A DNA stretch of 64,000 nt from contig NZ_RBKT01000001.1 of NCBI RefSeq assembly GCF_003633685.1, forward strand, positions 992,001 through 1,056,000, in the 5' to 3' direction. This stretch comes from Micromonospora pisi. Its GTDB lineage: Bacteria; Actinomycetota; Actinomycetes; Mycobacteriales; Micromonosporaceae. A program made the position numbers and the translations under genes. This document shows, piece by piece, positions 37,622 to 46,383 of the stretch; within the stretch, counting starts at the first letter, position 1; the number at the start of each line of letters is the position of its first letter. The notes under the pieces are model-generated. The model did not search any database. It had not been told where the DNA came from and worked only from the letters and a program-made list of their open reading frames with translations.

Positions 37622-37678
37622 GCGGATTCGGCGCTTGTGCGGAACAACAGTCTGTTCCGCACAAGCGCCGAGATCCGC
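37622..37678. terminator. Long near-perfect palindrome at the 3' end of the adhesin gene
   Basis: Arms 37628-37646 and 37653-37671 pair perfectly over 19 bp around ACAGTC. After a short bulge, GCGGAT (37622-37627) pairs with ATCCGC (37673-37678). It lies 22 bp beyond the adhesin stop, so it may terminate that transcript. The TTGTGCGGAACA-type core next to a dead tyrosine recombinase suggests it could also have been a recombination site. Confidence 0.7.
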
Positions 37679-37700
37679 CAGTTCCGAACCGCTTCGCGGG

Positions 37701-40700
37701 CTAGGCGGTGTGGCGCCTACGCCGGGACAGCCCGTGGCTCGTCACGATGAGCACCGCGCCGAGGCCGATGATGGTCAGGGCGACGGTGGCGTAGCTTGCG
37801 CTCCGGGCCCCGGTGACGGGCAGGATGCGCTTGCGGACCGTGATGCTCGCCGAGGCGGGAGAGCCCGGCCCGCTCTCGACCGAGGTGGCGGTCGTCGTAT
37901 TGACCTTCGTCCCGGAGGTCTTGCCGGTGACGTTCACCGACACCGTGCAACTCCCGTTGGCCGGCAGGCTCGCCCCGGCCAGGGTGATGCTGTTGCTACC
38001 GGGAGCCGCGACAATCGTGCCCGCGGCGCAATCCGTCTGGGTGGCGTTGGGAGTGGCGACCACCAGTCCCGTAGGAAGGTTGTCGACGAAGCCGACACTG
38101 GTCAGCGCCGTGTTCGCGTTCGGGTTGGTCAGGGTGAAGCCCAGCGCCGTCGTCCCGTTGATGGAGATGGTGGAATCCCTGAATGCCTTGACGATCGTCG
38201 GTGCCGCCACAGCCCCGACCGTGACGGTCGCCGAGGCAGTAGCACCCGGGCCGCTCTCGTTTGAGTCCACCGGACCGCTCGTGTTGACCTTCGTCCCGCT
38301 GGTGGTGCCGGTGACGTTCACCGAGAAGGTGCAGCTTCCGTTGGCCGGCAAGGTCGCACCGGTCAGGCTGATGGTGCCGCTGCCCGCGGTCGCGGTGATC
38401 GTGCCACCGCCGCACGAGCCCGTCAGGCCGTTGGGAGTGGCGACCACCAGCCCCGCGGGTAGCGCGTCCGTGAAGGTGACCCCGGTCAACGCCGTACCCG
38501 AGTTGGGGTTGCTGAGGGTGAAGCTCACCGCTGTCGTCCCGCCCGCCGGGATGGTCGCATCCCCGAATGCCTTCGAGATGGTCGGCGCCGCGACGACCGC
38601 CGGGCCGACCGCGACACTCGCCGAGGCGGGGGCACCCGGGCCGCTCTGGACCGAGGTGATGGGAGCCGTCGTATTGACCTTCGTCCCAGTGGTCGTGCCG
38701 GTGACGTTCACCGACACCGTGCAGGTCGTACCGGCCGGCAGGGTCGCGCCGAACAGGCTGATGCTGCTGCTGCCGGCAGTAGCGACGATCGTGCCGGCGG
38801 CGCAGTCGGTCCGCGCGGCGTTGGGAGTGGCGACCACCAGTCCCGCAGGGAGGTTGTCGACGAAGCTGACACCAGTCAGCGTCGTGTTCAGGTTGGGGTT
38901 GGTGAGGGTGAAGCCCAGCGCCGTCGTCCCGTTGAGCGGGACGGTGCCATCCGCGAAGGCTTTGGCGAACGTCGGTGCTGCCGCAACGCTGACCGTGACG
39001 CTTGCCGCGGCGGGGGTACCCGGGCCGCTTTCGTTGGAGTCCACCGGACCGCTCGTGTTGACCTTGGTTCCGCTGGTGGTGCCGGTGACGTTCACCGAGA
39101 AAGTACAGCTTCCGCCAGCCGGAAGGGTCGCACCGGTCAGGCTGATGGTGCCGCCGCCAGCGGTCGCGGTGATCGTGCCACCGCCACACGAACCCGTCAG
39201 GCCATTGGGAGTGGCGACGACCAGCCCGGCGGGCAGTGCGTCGGTGAAGGTGACCCCGGTCAGTGGCGTGTTCACGTTGGGGTTGCTGAGGGTGAAACTC
39301 AGTGACGTCGTCCCGTCGGCGGCGATGGTCGTCGCCCCGAATGCCTTGGCGATCGTCGGTGGCGTGACGACGGCAACCGTGACGCTTGCCGACGCGACGG
39401 CGCCGGGGCCGCTTTCGTTGGAGTCGACCGGGCTACTCGTGTTGACCTTGGTTCCGCTGGTGGTGCCGGTGACGTTCACCGAGAAAGTGCAGCTTCCGCC
39501 AGCCGGAAGGGTCGCACCGGTCAGGCTGATGGTGCCACCGCCAGCGGTCGCGGTGATCGTGCCGCCACCGCACGAACCGGTGAGGCCATTGGGGGTAGCG
39601 ACGACCAGCCCGGCGGGCAGCGCGTCGGTGAAAGTGACCCCGGTCAGGACCGTACCCGCGTTGGGGTTGCTGAGGGTGAAACTCAGTGCTGTCGTCCCGT
39701 TGGCGGGGATGGTCGCGTCGTCGAACGCCTTAGCGATCGTCGGTGGGGCGACGACCGCCGGTGCGACCGTGACGGTCGCGGAGGCAGCAGCGCCGGGGCC
39801 GCTTTCGTTGGAGTCGACCGGGCTACTCGTGTTGACCTTGGTTCCGCTGGTGGTGCCGGTGACGTTCACCGAGAAAGTGCAGCTTCCGCCAGCCGGAAGG
39901 GTCGCACCGGTCAGGCTGATGGTGCCGCCGCCAGCGGTCGCGGTGATCGTGCCACCGCCACACGAACCCGTCAGGCCATTGGGAGTGGCGACGACCAGCC
40001 CGGCGGGCAGCGCGTCGGTGAAAGTGACCCCGGTCAGGACCGTACCCGCGTTCGGGTTGGTCAGAGTGAAACCCAGCGAGGTCGTGCCGCCGGACGGGAT
40101 GGTCGCGTCGTCGAACGCCTTAGCGATCGTCGGTGGGGCGACGACCGTCGGTGCGACCGTGACGGTCGCGGAGGCAGCGGCGCCGGGGCCGCTTTCGTTG
40201 GAGTCGACCGGGCTACTCGTGTTGACCTTGGTTCCGCTGGTGGTGCCGGTGACGTTCACCGAGAAGGTGCAGCTTCCGCCAGCCGGAAGGGTCGCACCGG
40301 TCAGGCTGATGGTGCCGCCGCCAGCGGTCGCGGTGATCGTGCCGCCGCCGCACGAGCCCGTCAGGCCGTTGGGAGTGGCGACGACCAGCCCGGCGGGCAG
40401 CGCGTCGGTGAAAGTGACCCCGGTCAGTGGCGTGTTCACGTTGGGGTTGGTCAGAGTGAAACCCAGTGCTGTCGTGCCGCCGGACGGGATGGTCGCGTCG
40501 TCGAACGCCTTGGCGATCGTCGGTGGCGCGACGACCGCCGGTGCGACCGTGACGGTCGCGGAGGCAGCAGCGCCGGGGCCGCTTTCGTTGGAGTCGACCG
40601 GGCTACTCGTGTTGACCTTGGTTCCGCTGGTGGTGCCGGTGACATTCACCGAGAAAGTGCAGCTTCCGCCAGCCGGAAGGGTCGCACCGGTCAGGCTGAT

Positions 40701-41672
40701 GGTGCCGCCGCCAGCAGTCGCGGTGATCGTGCCACCACCACACGAACCCGTCAGGCCGCTGGGCGTAGTCACCACGAGTCCGGCGGGCAGCGCGTCGGTG
40801 AAAGTGACCCCGGTCAGGACCGTACCCGCGTTCGGGTTGGTCAGAGTGAAACCCAGCGAGGTCGTGCCGCCCGACGGGATGGTCGCATCCCCGAAAGCCT
40901 TCGAGATGGTCGGCGGGGCGACGGCCGCGGCACAGAACGGTCGCGTGATCGTGTTGTGGATCAGCGTGACGGCGCCGTTGCGGGCAAGGACCCGTCCGGC
41001 GACGGTGGCTCCCTCACCCAGCGTCGCCGATTGCAGCGCCAGAATGGTTCCGGCGAAGACGGTCCTGGTGTTCAGCGTCGCCGAACTGCTGACCTGCCAG
41101 AAGACGTTGCAAGCCTGGGCGCCGTTGATCAGGCTGACCCGGCTGTCAACCGCGGTGATCAGGTCGGACCCCGCCTGGAAGATGAAGACCGAGTTCGGAT
41201 CGTTCTGCCCGTCCAACGTGACGGTGCCGGTCAGAGACATGGTGGCGGGTGACGTGTACACCCCGGTGACCAGGGTCTGACCGCCGAGGTCGGCGGTCAC
41301 CGTGCTGGTCGTGGGCTCCGCCGCGGCGAAGTTGTACGCCGTGGTCAGATCGGCCTGGGCCTGCATCGCCTCGGTGTCACCGACGTGTACCTCGCCGTTC
41401 ACGACGGGCGAGCCGGTGACCGACGTACCGGGCCAGACACCCAGGTCCCCGTTGATGACCGAAGGCCCGACTGGGGGCGGGACGTCGGTGACCGCCTGAC
41501 CGGCCAACACCCCGTAGGTCTCGGCGGTACCCAACGGAACCGTGGTCTGGGCCCACGCCGGTGCGCCGACGACCCCGACGATGATCGTCGTGGCGACGAC
41601 GGCCCCCGCCATGAACATCGCGGTGGACCGACGGCGCGTACGACACGCGCGAGCTAAACGAATGACCGACAC
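37701..41672 (-). CDS. LPVTG-anchored surface protein: DUF3494 ice-binding-like head plus eight Ig-like repeats
   Basis: A 1323-residue wall protein. The GTG at 41672 is chosen because GGGGGAAG lies just upstream and a signal peptide follows (RRRSTAMFMAGAVVATTIIV, then APAWA). A DUF3494 domain (about residues 45-245; LGTAETYGVLAGQAVTD, NGDLGVWPG, SVFIFQAGSDL) is the fold of many bacterial ice-binding proteins. Eight repeats of about 122 residues follow, each starting near PTIAKAF and containing FTDALPAGLVVATPN, as in DUF11-type stalks. The end is LPVTG, a membrane helix and RRRRH, a sortase sorting signal. The head on a long stalk suggests adhesion to a surface or to ice; ice binding itself is not shown. 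Codon 6 is TTA (41655-41657). Confidence 0.92.
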   Translation of the reverse strand: MSVIRLARACRTRRRSTAMFMAGAVVATTIIVGVVGAPAWAQTTVPLGTAETYGVLAGQAVTDVPPPVGPSVINGDLGVWPGTSVTGSPVVNGEVHVGDTEAMQAQADLTTAYNFAAAEPTTSTVTADLGGQTLVTGVYTSPATMSLTGTVTLDGQNDPNSVFIFQAGSDLITAVDSRVSLINGAQACNVFWQVSSSATLNTRTVFAGTILALQSATLGEGATVAGRVLARNGAVTLIHNTITRPFCAAAVAPPTISKAFGDATIPSGGTTSLGFTLTNPNAGTVLTGVTFTDALPAGLVVTTPSGLTGSCGGGTITATAGGGTISLTGATLPAGGSCTFSVNVTGTTSGTKVNTSSPVDSNESGPGAAASATVTVAPAVVAPPTIAKAFDDATIPSGGTTALGFTLTNPNVNTPLTGVTFTDALPAGLVVATPNGLTGSCGGGTITATAGGGTISLTGATLPAGGSCTFSVNVTGTTSGTKVNTSSPVDSNESGPGAAASATVTVAPTVVAPPTIAKAFDDATIPSGGTTSLGFTLTNPNAGTVLTGVTFTDALPAGLVVATPNGLTGSCGGGTITATAGGGTISLTGATLPAGGSCTFSVNVTGTTSGTKVNTSSPVDSNESGPGAAASATVTVAPAVVAPPTIAKAFDDATIPANGTTALSFTLSNPNAGTVLTGVTFTDALPAGLVVATPNGLTGSCGGGTITATAGGGTISLTGATLPAGGSCTFSVNVTGTTSGTKVNTSSPVDSNESGPGAVASASVTVAVVTPPTIAKAFGATTIAADGTTSLSFTLSNPNVNTPLTGVTFTDALPAGLVVATPNGLTGSCGGGTITATAGGGTISLTGATLPAGGSCTFSVNVTGTTSGTKVNTSGPVDSNESGPGTPAAASVTVSVAAAPTFAKAFADGTVPLNGTTALGFTLTNPNLNTTLTGVSFVDNLPAGLVVATPNAARTDCAAGTIVATAGSSSISLFGATLPAGTTCTVSVNVTGTTTGTKVNTTAPITSVQSGPGAPASASVAVGPAVVAAPTISKAFGDATIPAGGTTAVSFTLSNPNSGTALTGVTFTDALPAGLVVATPNGLTGSCGGGTITATAGSGTISLTGATLPANGSCTFSVNVTGTTSGTKVNTSGPVDSNESGPGATASATVTVGAVAAPTIVKAFRDSTISINGTTALGFTLTNPNANTALTSVGFVDNLPTGLVVATPNATQTDCAAGTIVAAPGSNSITLAGASLPANGSCTVSVNVTGKTSGTKVNTTTATSVESGPGSPASASITVRKRILPVTGARSASYATVALTIIGLGAVLIVTSHGLSRRRRHTA
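37830..40923 (-). repeat. Eight tandem repeats (about 366 bp each) in the adhesin gene
   Basis: The PTIxKAF-to-TVxVAP unit occurs eight times. The central copies (about 39000-40900) are nearly identical at the DNA level, while the outer copies, notably the sixth and eighth, are more divergent. The pattern suggests expansion by recombination, and copy number may vary between strains. Confidence 0.9.
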
Positions 41673-42382
41673 AGACTTCCCCCAGCAATCAAGATCCCCC
41701 CGGCAAGATTCAGAGCGCGCAGGATCAGCTGACGCACTGCCGGGCGACGAAGACCCCCCAAAGGCCTCAGCTCGGAGTGTATCTATGCCAACACGGTGTA
41801 AAGCCGCCAAATGCCACAAAAGGCTGTAGTGGGATGAAGCCTGACGTATCAACAGGCGAGGTGGGGCTATCGGGCGGCGCCCCGTGGATCAGGTGGTGGG
41901 GTGTAGGACCAGGCACTGCCCCACGTCCAGATCGCAGCGGCGGACATCCAGGGCACCGGCCCGACGGCAGGCGGTCTCGGTAACGAAAGGATCATGACCG
42001 GAAGCATGCCGCCATCCATCGATCCCGCAGCGGACAAAACCGCACGTCAGCACCTACAGCCGAGTTTCCGAACGGTACAGGCTCGTACGCCTGGGCCCAG
42101 GCACCTCATTGAAGTGAGCACCTGGACGTGAGCAAGGGCGGCCCAGCGAAGGCTTCGGCGTCACCGAGCGCCGAGGGCCGCAGCCTCGACCTGCTCGTCG
42201 TGGCCGTCGGACGACGCCTTCTTCGACTCACATTTTGATCTGCCGATGAGTGTGTGTTCGGTCTTCTGGCGCCGCTGACCGACAGATCTTCTGCTGGCCG
42301 GGGCGCCGAACGTCGGAGCTCCGGCCAGTGGCCGTCGTGGTTTCTCAGTGGTCGGTCGGTTGCATCCGGACAAGAACCGGAG
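41673..42382. other. 710-bp region between the adhesin start and the MMPL gene end
   Basis: I see no gene here. The adhesin promoter should lie in 41673-41860, which is AT-richer (TGTATCTATGCC region). The remainder has only short frames without ribosome sites. Confidence 0.5.
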
Positions 42383-44608
42383 TCACCCGGTGGTCGCGGA
42401 GGTCCGTTCCGACCGGGGATCCACGACAGTGGCTGGTGGGATAGAGGCGTGCGGGTCGAGCCGGCGTTGGAGTCGTCGCAGCGGGGCGGGGGCCCACCAG
42501 TTGGCTCGCCCGGCGAGGCGCATGAATGCCGGCACCAGCATGGCGCGGATGATGGTCGCGTCGATCAGGATCGCGATCGCGATGCCGATGCCGATCATCT
42601 GGAGGTACATGACCCTGCCGGTGGCGTAGAGGGAGAATGACACGGCCAGGATGACGGCGGCAGAGGTGATCAGGGGAGCACTACGCTGCAACCCCTCCAG
42701 CACCGCTCGGGTGTTGTCGCCGGTGGCCTCGTACCGCTCCTTGATCCGGGAGAGCATGAACACCTCGTAGTCCATGGATAGTCCGTAGGCGACGCAGAAC
42801 ATCAGGATCGGGAAGGCGGGGTCGAGAGTGCCGATCGGCGTGAAGCCGAGCAGTGACGAGAACGCTCCTTCTTGGAAGACGAACACCAGCGCGCCGAACA
42901 TGACGGAGAGGCTGAGCAGGTTCAGCACGGTGGCCTTGACCGGGATGAGCAGACTGCCCGACATCAGGAACAGCAGCACGAACGTGATGGCGAGGATCAG
43001 CGCGGCGACCAGCGGCACCCGTTCCATCAAGGTGGAGCGGAAGTCGGTCAACTCGGCCGGGTACCCGCCGACCAGCACGCGCTCGAACGGCGCCGGCTCG
43101 GCCCGGATCCGCTCGACGAGTTCGGAGGCCTCGGTGCCGGCGAGCACGTGGCGGGTCGGGATCGCCTCCAGACGGGTGCCCGTGGCACTGGTCAGCCGTT
43201 CTGGTTTCGGTGCCGGGCGTGCCAGCGTACCGTCGACGAAGACGCCGACGGCCGAGTTGACCTGCGCGATGCCGTCGATGCGCGAGAGTCGGACGGCGTA
43301 GTCGGCGGCCCTGGCGTCCGGGCGTCCGGCTGGGGCGAGGATGTGAATGGCGTCGTTCGCCTCCTGGGCGAAGTTGGCCCGTAGCTCGTCGTACGCCTGG
43401 CGGGTGGACGCCGACGGCGGCAACACCCGGTCGTCGGGCAGGCCGATCCGTAGCCCCAGCGTCGGCGCGCCGAGCACCGCGATCAGGACGAGCCCGGCGG
43501 TGCCGAACAGCAGCGGCCGTCGCATCACGCGGGCACCGAAGCCGTACCAGCGCCGGCCACTGGCCGCGCCGGGCGATGCGCCGCGGGGCATCGCCCGGGG
43601 GCCGAGCACGGCGAGCGCCCCGGGCAGCAGGGTCAGCGAGCCGAGCACCGCCATCGCGACGACCAGGACGCCCGCGTAGGCGAAGGAGCGCAGGAAGGGG
43701 TACGGGAACACGAGCAGCGCCGACAGGGAGGCGGCGACCGTGAGCCCGCTGAAGATGACGGTACGGCCGGCGGTGCGGACCGTCGTCGCCACCGCGTCTG
43801 GTGTCCGCGCGCCGGCGGCCAGTTCTTCGCGGAACCGCGCGATGACGAAGAGGCTGTAGTCGACGCCGAGACCGATGCCCATGACCAGCGTGATGTTGGC
43901 GGCGAACGTCGACACCTCGGTGACTCCGGCCAGCAGTCGGAGCCCGGCCAGGGTGCCGAACACGGCGAACAGTCCGATGCCGAGGGTGAGCAGGGCCAGC
44001 CGTACCCGCCGGTACAGCGCGAACAGCAGGATGACCATCAGGGGAATGATCAGTATCTCCGCTCGAACGAAGTCCATCGTCGCCTGCTGGCTTATCTGGG
44101 CGGACGCCGCCTCCGCGCCGGCCACCTGCACGTGGATCGTCTCTGAGGTGCGCGTGAATGCGGGCAGCAGCCGTTCCCTGATCTCCGCGCGCGCGGTCGT
44201 GGCGTCGCCTTCGACGTGGGCGAGGACCAGCGCCTGCCGGCCGTCCGAGCCGCGCAGCATCGGGTCACCCCCCTCCGTCCAGTACGACCACACGTCGGCG
44301 ACGAGTGGCCGGCTCCGCAGGTCGTCGGAGAGTTGCTGAGCGGCGGCGCGGGTCGCCGGGTCGTCTACGGTGCCGCTGTGGGCGGTGATCAGCAGGATGA
44401 GGTTCGCGTTACCGGTGTCGAAGTCCCGGCGCAGCACCTCCTGGGCGTGAACCGACTCGGTGCCGGGCGCCTCCCAACGGCTGAGCACCAGGACGCCCAT
44501 GGCGCCGGCCCCGACAGCGGCAAACGCCAGGGTCACGATCAGACCGGTGACGAGCGTGAGCCGACGATGGCGGGCAATGTACGCGCCCAGCCGGTGCAGT
44601 GGTGACAT
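42383..44608 (-). CDS. MMPL/RND-superfamily exporter
   Basis: A 741-residue membrane transporter. ATG 44608 has AGAGGACC upstream. The N-terminal cytoplasmic start (MSPLHRLGAYIARHRR) leads to a first helix, an extracytoplasmic loop of about 130 residues and five more helices. The same plan repeats in the C-terminal half, giving about 12 helices. GLGVDYSLFVIARFREEL and YGLSMDYEVFMLSRIKE are the paired helix-4/helix-10 motifs of MMPL transporters, with the proton-relay Asp-Tyr pairs (VDYS, MDYE). It exports lipids or drugs using the proton gradient. It is divergent from a TetR gene and separated by a large palindromic operator, so substrate-induced derepression is likely. Confidence 0.94.
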   Translation of the reverse strand: MSPLHRLGAYIARHRRLTLVTGLIVTLAFAAVGAGAMGVLVLSRWEAPGTESVHAQEVLRRDFDTGNANLILLITAHSGTVDDPATRAAAQQLSDDLRSRPLVADVWSYWTEGGDPMLRGSDGRQALVLAHVEGDATTARAEIRERLLPAFTRTSETIHVQVAGAEAASAQISQQATMDFVRAEILIIPLMVILLFALYRRVRLALLTLGIGLFAVFGTLAGLRLLAGVTEVSTFAANITLVMGIGLGVDYSLFVIARFREELAAGARTPDAVATTVRTAGRTVIFSGLTVAASLSALLVFPYPFLRSFAYAGVLVVAMAVLGSLTLLPGALAVLGPRAMPRGASPGAASGRRWYGFGARVMRRPLLFGTAGLVLIAVLGAPTLGLRIGLPDDRVLPPSASTRQAYDELRANFAQEANDAIHILAPAGRPDARAADYAVRLSRIDGIAQVNSAVGVFVDGTLARPAPKPERLTSATGTRLEAIPTRHVLAGTEASELVERIRAEPAPFERVLVGGYPAELTDFRSTLMERVPLVAALILAITFVLLFLMSGSLLIPVKATVLNLLSLSVMFGALVFVFQEGAFSSLLGFTPIGTLDPAFPILMFCVAYGLSMDYEVFMLSRIKERYEATGDNTRAVLEGLQRSAPLITSAAVILAVSFSLYATGRVMYLQMIGIGIAIAILIDATIIRAMLVPAFMRLAGRANWWAPAPLRRLQRRLDPHASIPPATVVDPRSERTSATTG

Positions 44609-44635
44609 GCACGGTCCTCTGCTAGCGTCAAAACA

Positions 44636-44676
44636 CGAGCGGTCGCCCGTATTTTGACAATACGAGCGACCACTCG
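44636..44676. promoter_or_regulatory. Inverted-repeat operator between MMPL and TetR genes
   Basis: Arms 44636-44653 and 44659-44676 match at 16 of 18 positions around TTGAC. Each arm is itself a smaller imperfect palindrome (GAGyGGTCGCyC), so two TetR dimers could bind. The site lies in the 107-bp divergent promoter region, overlapping the likely -35 elements. Confidence 0.85.
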
Positions 44677-44715
44677 CATTAGTCAAGGCACTGTCCGCAA
44701 CGTGAAGGGGTACGG

Positions 44716-45330
44716 GTGACTGAGGCGCATTCGGTCAAGCGGCAGGCGCGGGGGCGGCAGCGGATCGCCGACATCCTCGACGCGGCGCTCGCCCTGTTTG
44801 CACAGAACGGGTACGAGGGGACGAGTACCAACGCCATCGCCGCCCGTGCCGGCATCTCGCCCGGTTCGCTGTATCAGTTCTTCCCGAACAAGGAGGCGAT
44901 CGCGGAGGCGCTCTCCGCCCGGCTGCTAGAGCAGATGCGGGCCGCGCACTCCTCGGCGTTCGACCTGGCGCAGGTCACCGACCTGACGTTGCACGAGCTG
45001 ATCGATCGGATGGTGGACCCGCTCATCGCGTTCAACCTGGCAAACCCGGGCGCGAAGGCACTGATGGCGAACACCGACCTGCCGGCCCGTTTGCAAGGGG
45101 CGGCGCGTCCGCTGCAACAGGCGGTGGTCGACAGGGTAGCGGCTATCATCGGAGCCCGTTCCCCCCGGCTGCCCGCCGCCGAACGGAACCTCGCCGCCAT
45201 GGTGGCGGTGCGCATCGTCGTGGCCATGATGCCGCCCATCGTGACGGCACAGGGAGCCGAGCGGAACGCCCTGATCGCCGAGCTGAAGAAGGCGCTGCAC
45301 GGCTACGTCCTCCCGATCGAGGCCCACTGA
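44716..45330 (+). CDS. TetR-family repressor of the MMPL exporter
   Basis: A 204-residue regulator, GTG start at 44716 with GAAGGGG five bases upstream. The N-terminal HTH is typical: IADILDAALALFAQNGYEGTS, then AARAGISPGSLYQFFPNKEA. The C-terminal half is the helical ligand-binding domain. It faces the MMPL gene across the palindromic operator at 44636-44676, which argues that it represses both genes and is released by a toxic or lipid-like ligand. Confidence 0.92.
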   Translation: MTEAHSVKRQARGRQRIADILDAALALFAQNGYEGTSTNAIAARAGISPGSLYQFFPNKEAIAEALSARLLEQMRAAHSSAFDLAQVTDLTLHELIDRMVDPLIAFNLANPGAKALMANTDLPARLQGAARPLQQAVVDRVAAIIGARSPRLPAAERNLAAMVAVRIVVAMMPPIVTAQGAERNALIAELKKALHGYVLPIEAH

Positions 45331-45685
45331 GGCAGAGCTGTGATGTCCCGCACCTCAGCCAGGGGCTCTCCACTCCGCTCACCGCACCGGAAGGACCGAC
45401 AACTACCCGCCGCCCGACAGGCTGTTCGCGCACCCGACGCCCATGCAGGTGATCGCGAGGCTCCAAATTGTGGCGCGAAGCGCCTCGATCACTCCGCATA
45501 TCAGGCGTTATGCGGCCCGCCAGGGCGAAGGTGATCGAAGATCACCCGCATAATGCCGCTGAGCGGATATCGGATCATGCGCAGCATGTAAGCCTGTCGA
45601 CGGACCTTGCGGCTCTGGACAAGCGGGCTGCCAGAGGGCCGACGATCGAGTATTGGCCAGGTGGCGGTTAAGCAGCCGTCAACGG
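45331..45685. other. Intergenic region with nested palindrome
   Basis: No gene is supported here; only the palindrome listed at 45504-45557 stands out. It separates two convergent TetR-family genes, so termination of both is expected within it. Confidence 0.55.
45504..45557. repeat. Nested inverted repeat, possible terminator or recombination site
   Basis: GGCGTTATGCGG (45504-45515) pairs with CCGCATAATGCC (45546-45557) at 11 of 12 positions. Inside lies a perfect hairpin, GTGATC (45531-45536) and GATCAC (45540-45545), with a 3-nt loop. GCGGATAT and GATCATGCGC just downstream partly repeat the outer arm. The structure could be a terminator or the target of a tyrosine recombinase. Confidence 0.6.
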
Positions 45686-46306
45686 TTACGCGTCGATCTT
45701 CGCGGGCCAGGCGAGCATAGCGGCTTCGGCAACGGCGAGAAGCTCATCCGTGCCGGCGCCGTCGCGCGCGTGCTGGGACATGCCTTGCAGGATGACGCCG
45801 ACGAGGACGGCCAGACGGCCGGCGTCGGTGCCGGCGGGCAGCCGGCCGTCGGCGACATCGGCCTCGATCCGCTTTCGCAGCGCGGTGATGTTGGCGGTCC
45901 GTTGGGCGCGCAGCAGTTCGGTGATGTCAGCCGATGCTGCGGTGCAGTTGACGGCCGCGCTGATGACGAGGCAACCAGGTGGATGCTCGGGCCGGGTGTA
46001 CTCCACCGCAGCGGCGCGTAGCGCGCGGGCGACACCGTCGCGCACGGACTCCTCCGCCGCGAGTGCCGTCGCGAAGAACGCGCCGTGAGTCTGCTGATAG
46101 CGCTCGACCACCTCGCGGAACAGAGTCTTCTTGTCGCCGAACGCCGCGTAGAGGCTGGGTGGCGTGATGCCCATGGCCGCGGTGAGTTCGGCCACCGACA
46201 CCGGCTCGAAGCCGCGTTGCCAGAACTCGTGCAGCGCCGTCAACAGGGCCTGGTCCCGATCGAAGGCTCGGGGCCGGCCACGCCGGCGGGGACGATCATT
46301 GGCCAT
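45686..46306 (-). CDS. TetR-family regulator, divergent from SDR gene
   Basis: A 206-residue regulator. The ATG at 46306 is preferred; GTG at 46312 is possible. The HTH reads ALLTALHEFWQRGFEPVSVAELTAAMGI and SLYAAFGDKKTLF. The C-terminal part with EHPPGCLVISAAVNC is the TetR_C pattern of regulators that sit beside oxidoreductases (AcrR/YjdC-like). The 77-bp divergent region with the SDR gene contains CTATAGCG and CTCGCTAG, an imperfect palindrome that may be its operator. It probably controls the SDR gene and itself. Confidence 0.9.
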   Translation of the reverse strand: MANDRPRRRGRPRAFDRDQALLTALHEFWQRGFEPVSVAELTAAMGITPPSLYAAFGDKKTLFREVVERYQQTHGAFFATALAAEESVRDGVARALRAAAVEYTRPEHPPGCLVISAAVNCTAASADITELLRAQRTANITALRKRIEADVADGRLPAGTDAGRLAVLVGVILQGMSQHARDGAGTDELLAVAEAAMLAWPAKIDA

Positions 46307-46383
46307 TGACACATTCTATAGCGCTCGCTAGCCTGATGCCCAGGCAATACATAGTGATTACTACAGAAAGGGCACGCGGCACC

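Noticed and set aside
37830-40923. CRISPR array
   Set aside because: The repeats are about 366 bp, in frame, and encode Ig-like protein domains; there are no short repeats with unique spacers.
37813-41280. An 1155-residue open frame antisense to the adhesin
   Set aside because: It mirrors the adhesin repeats on the other strand, has low-complexity Val/Pro composition and no start signals. In this GC-rich repeat an antisense frame stays open by codon bias.
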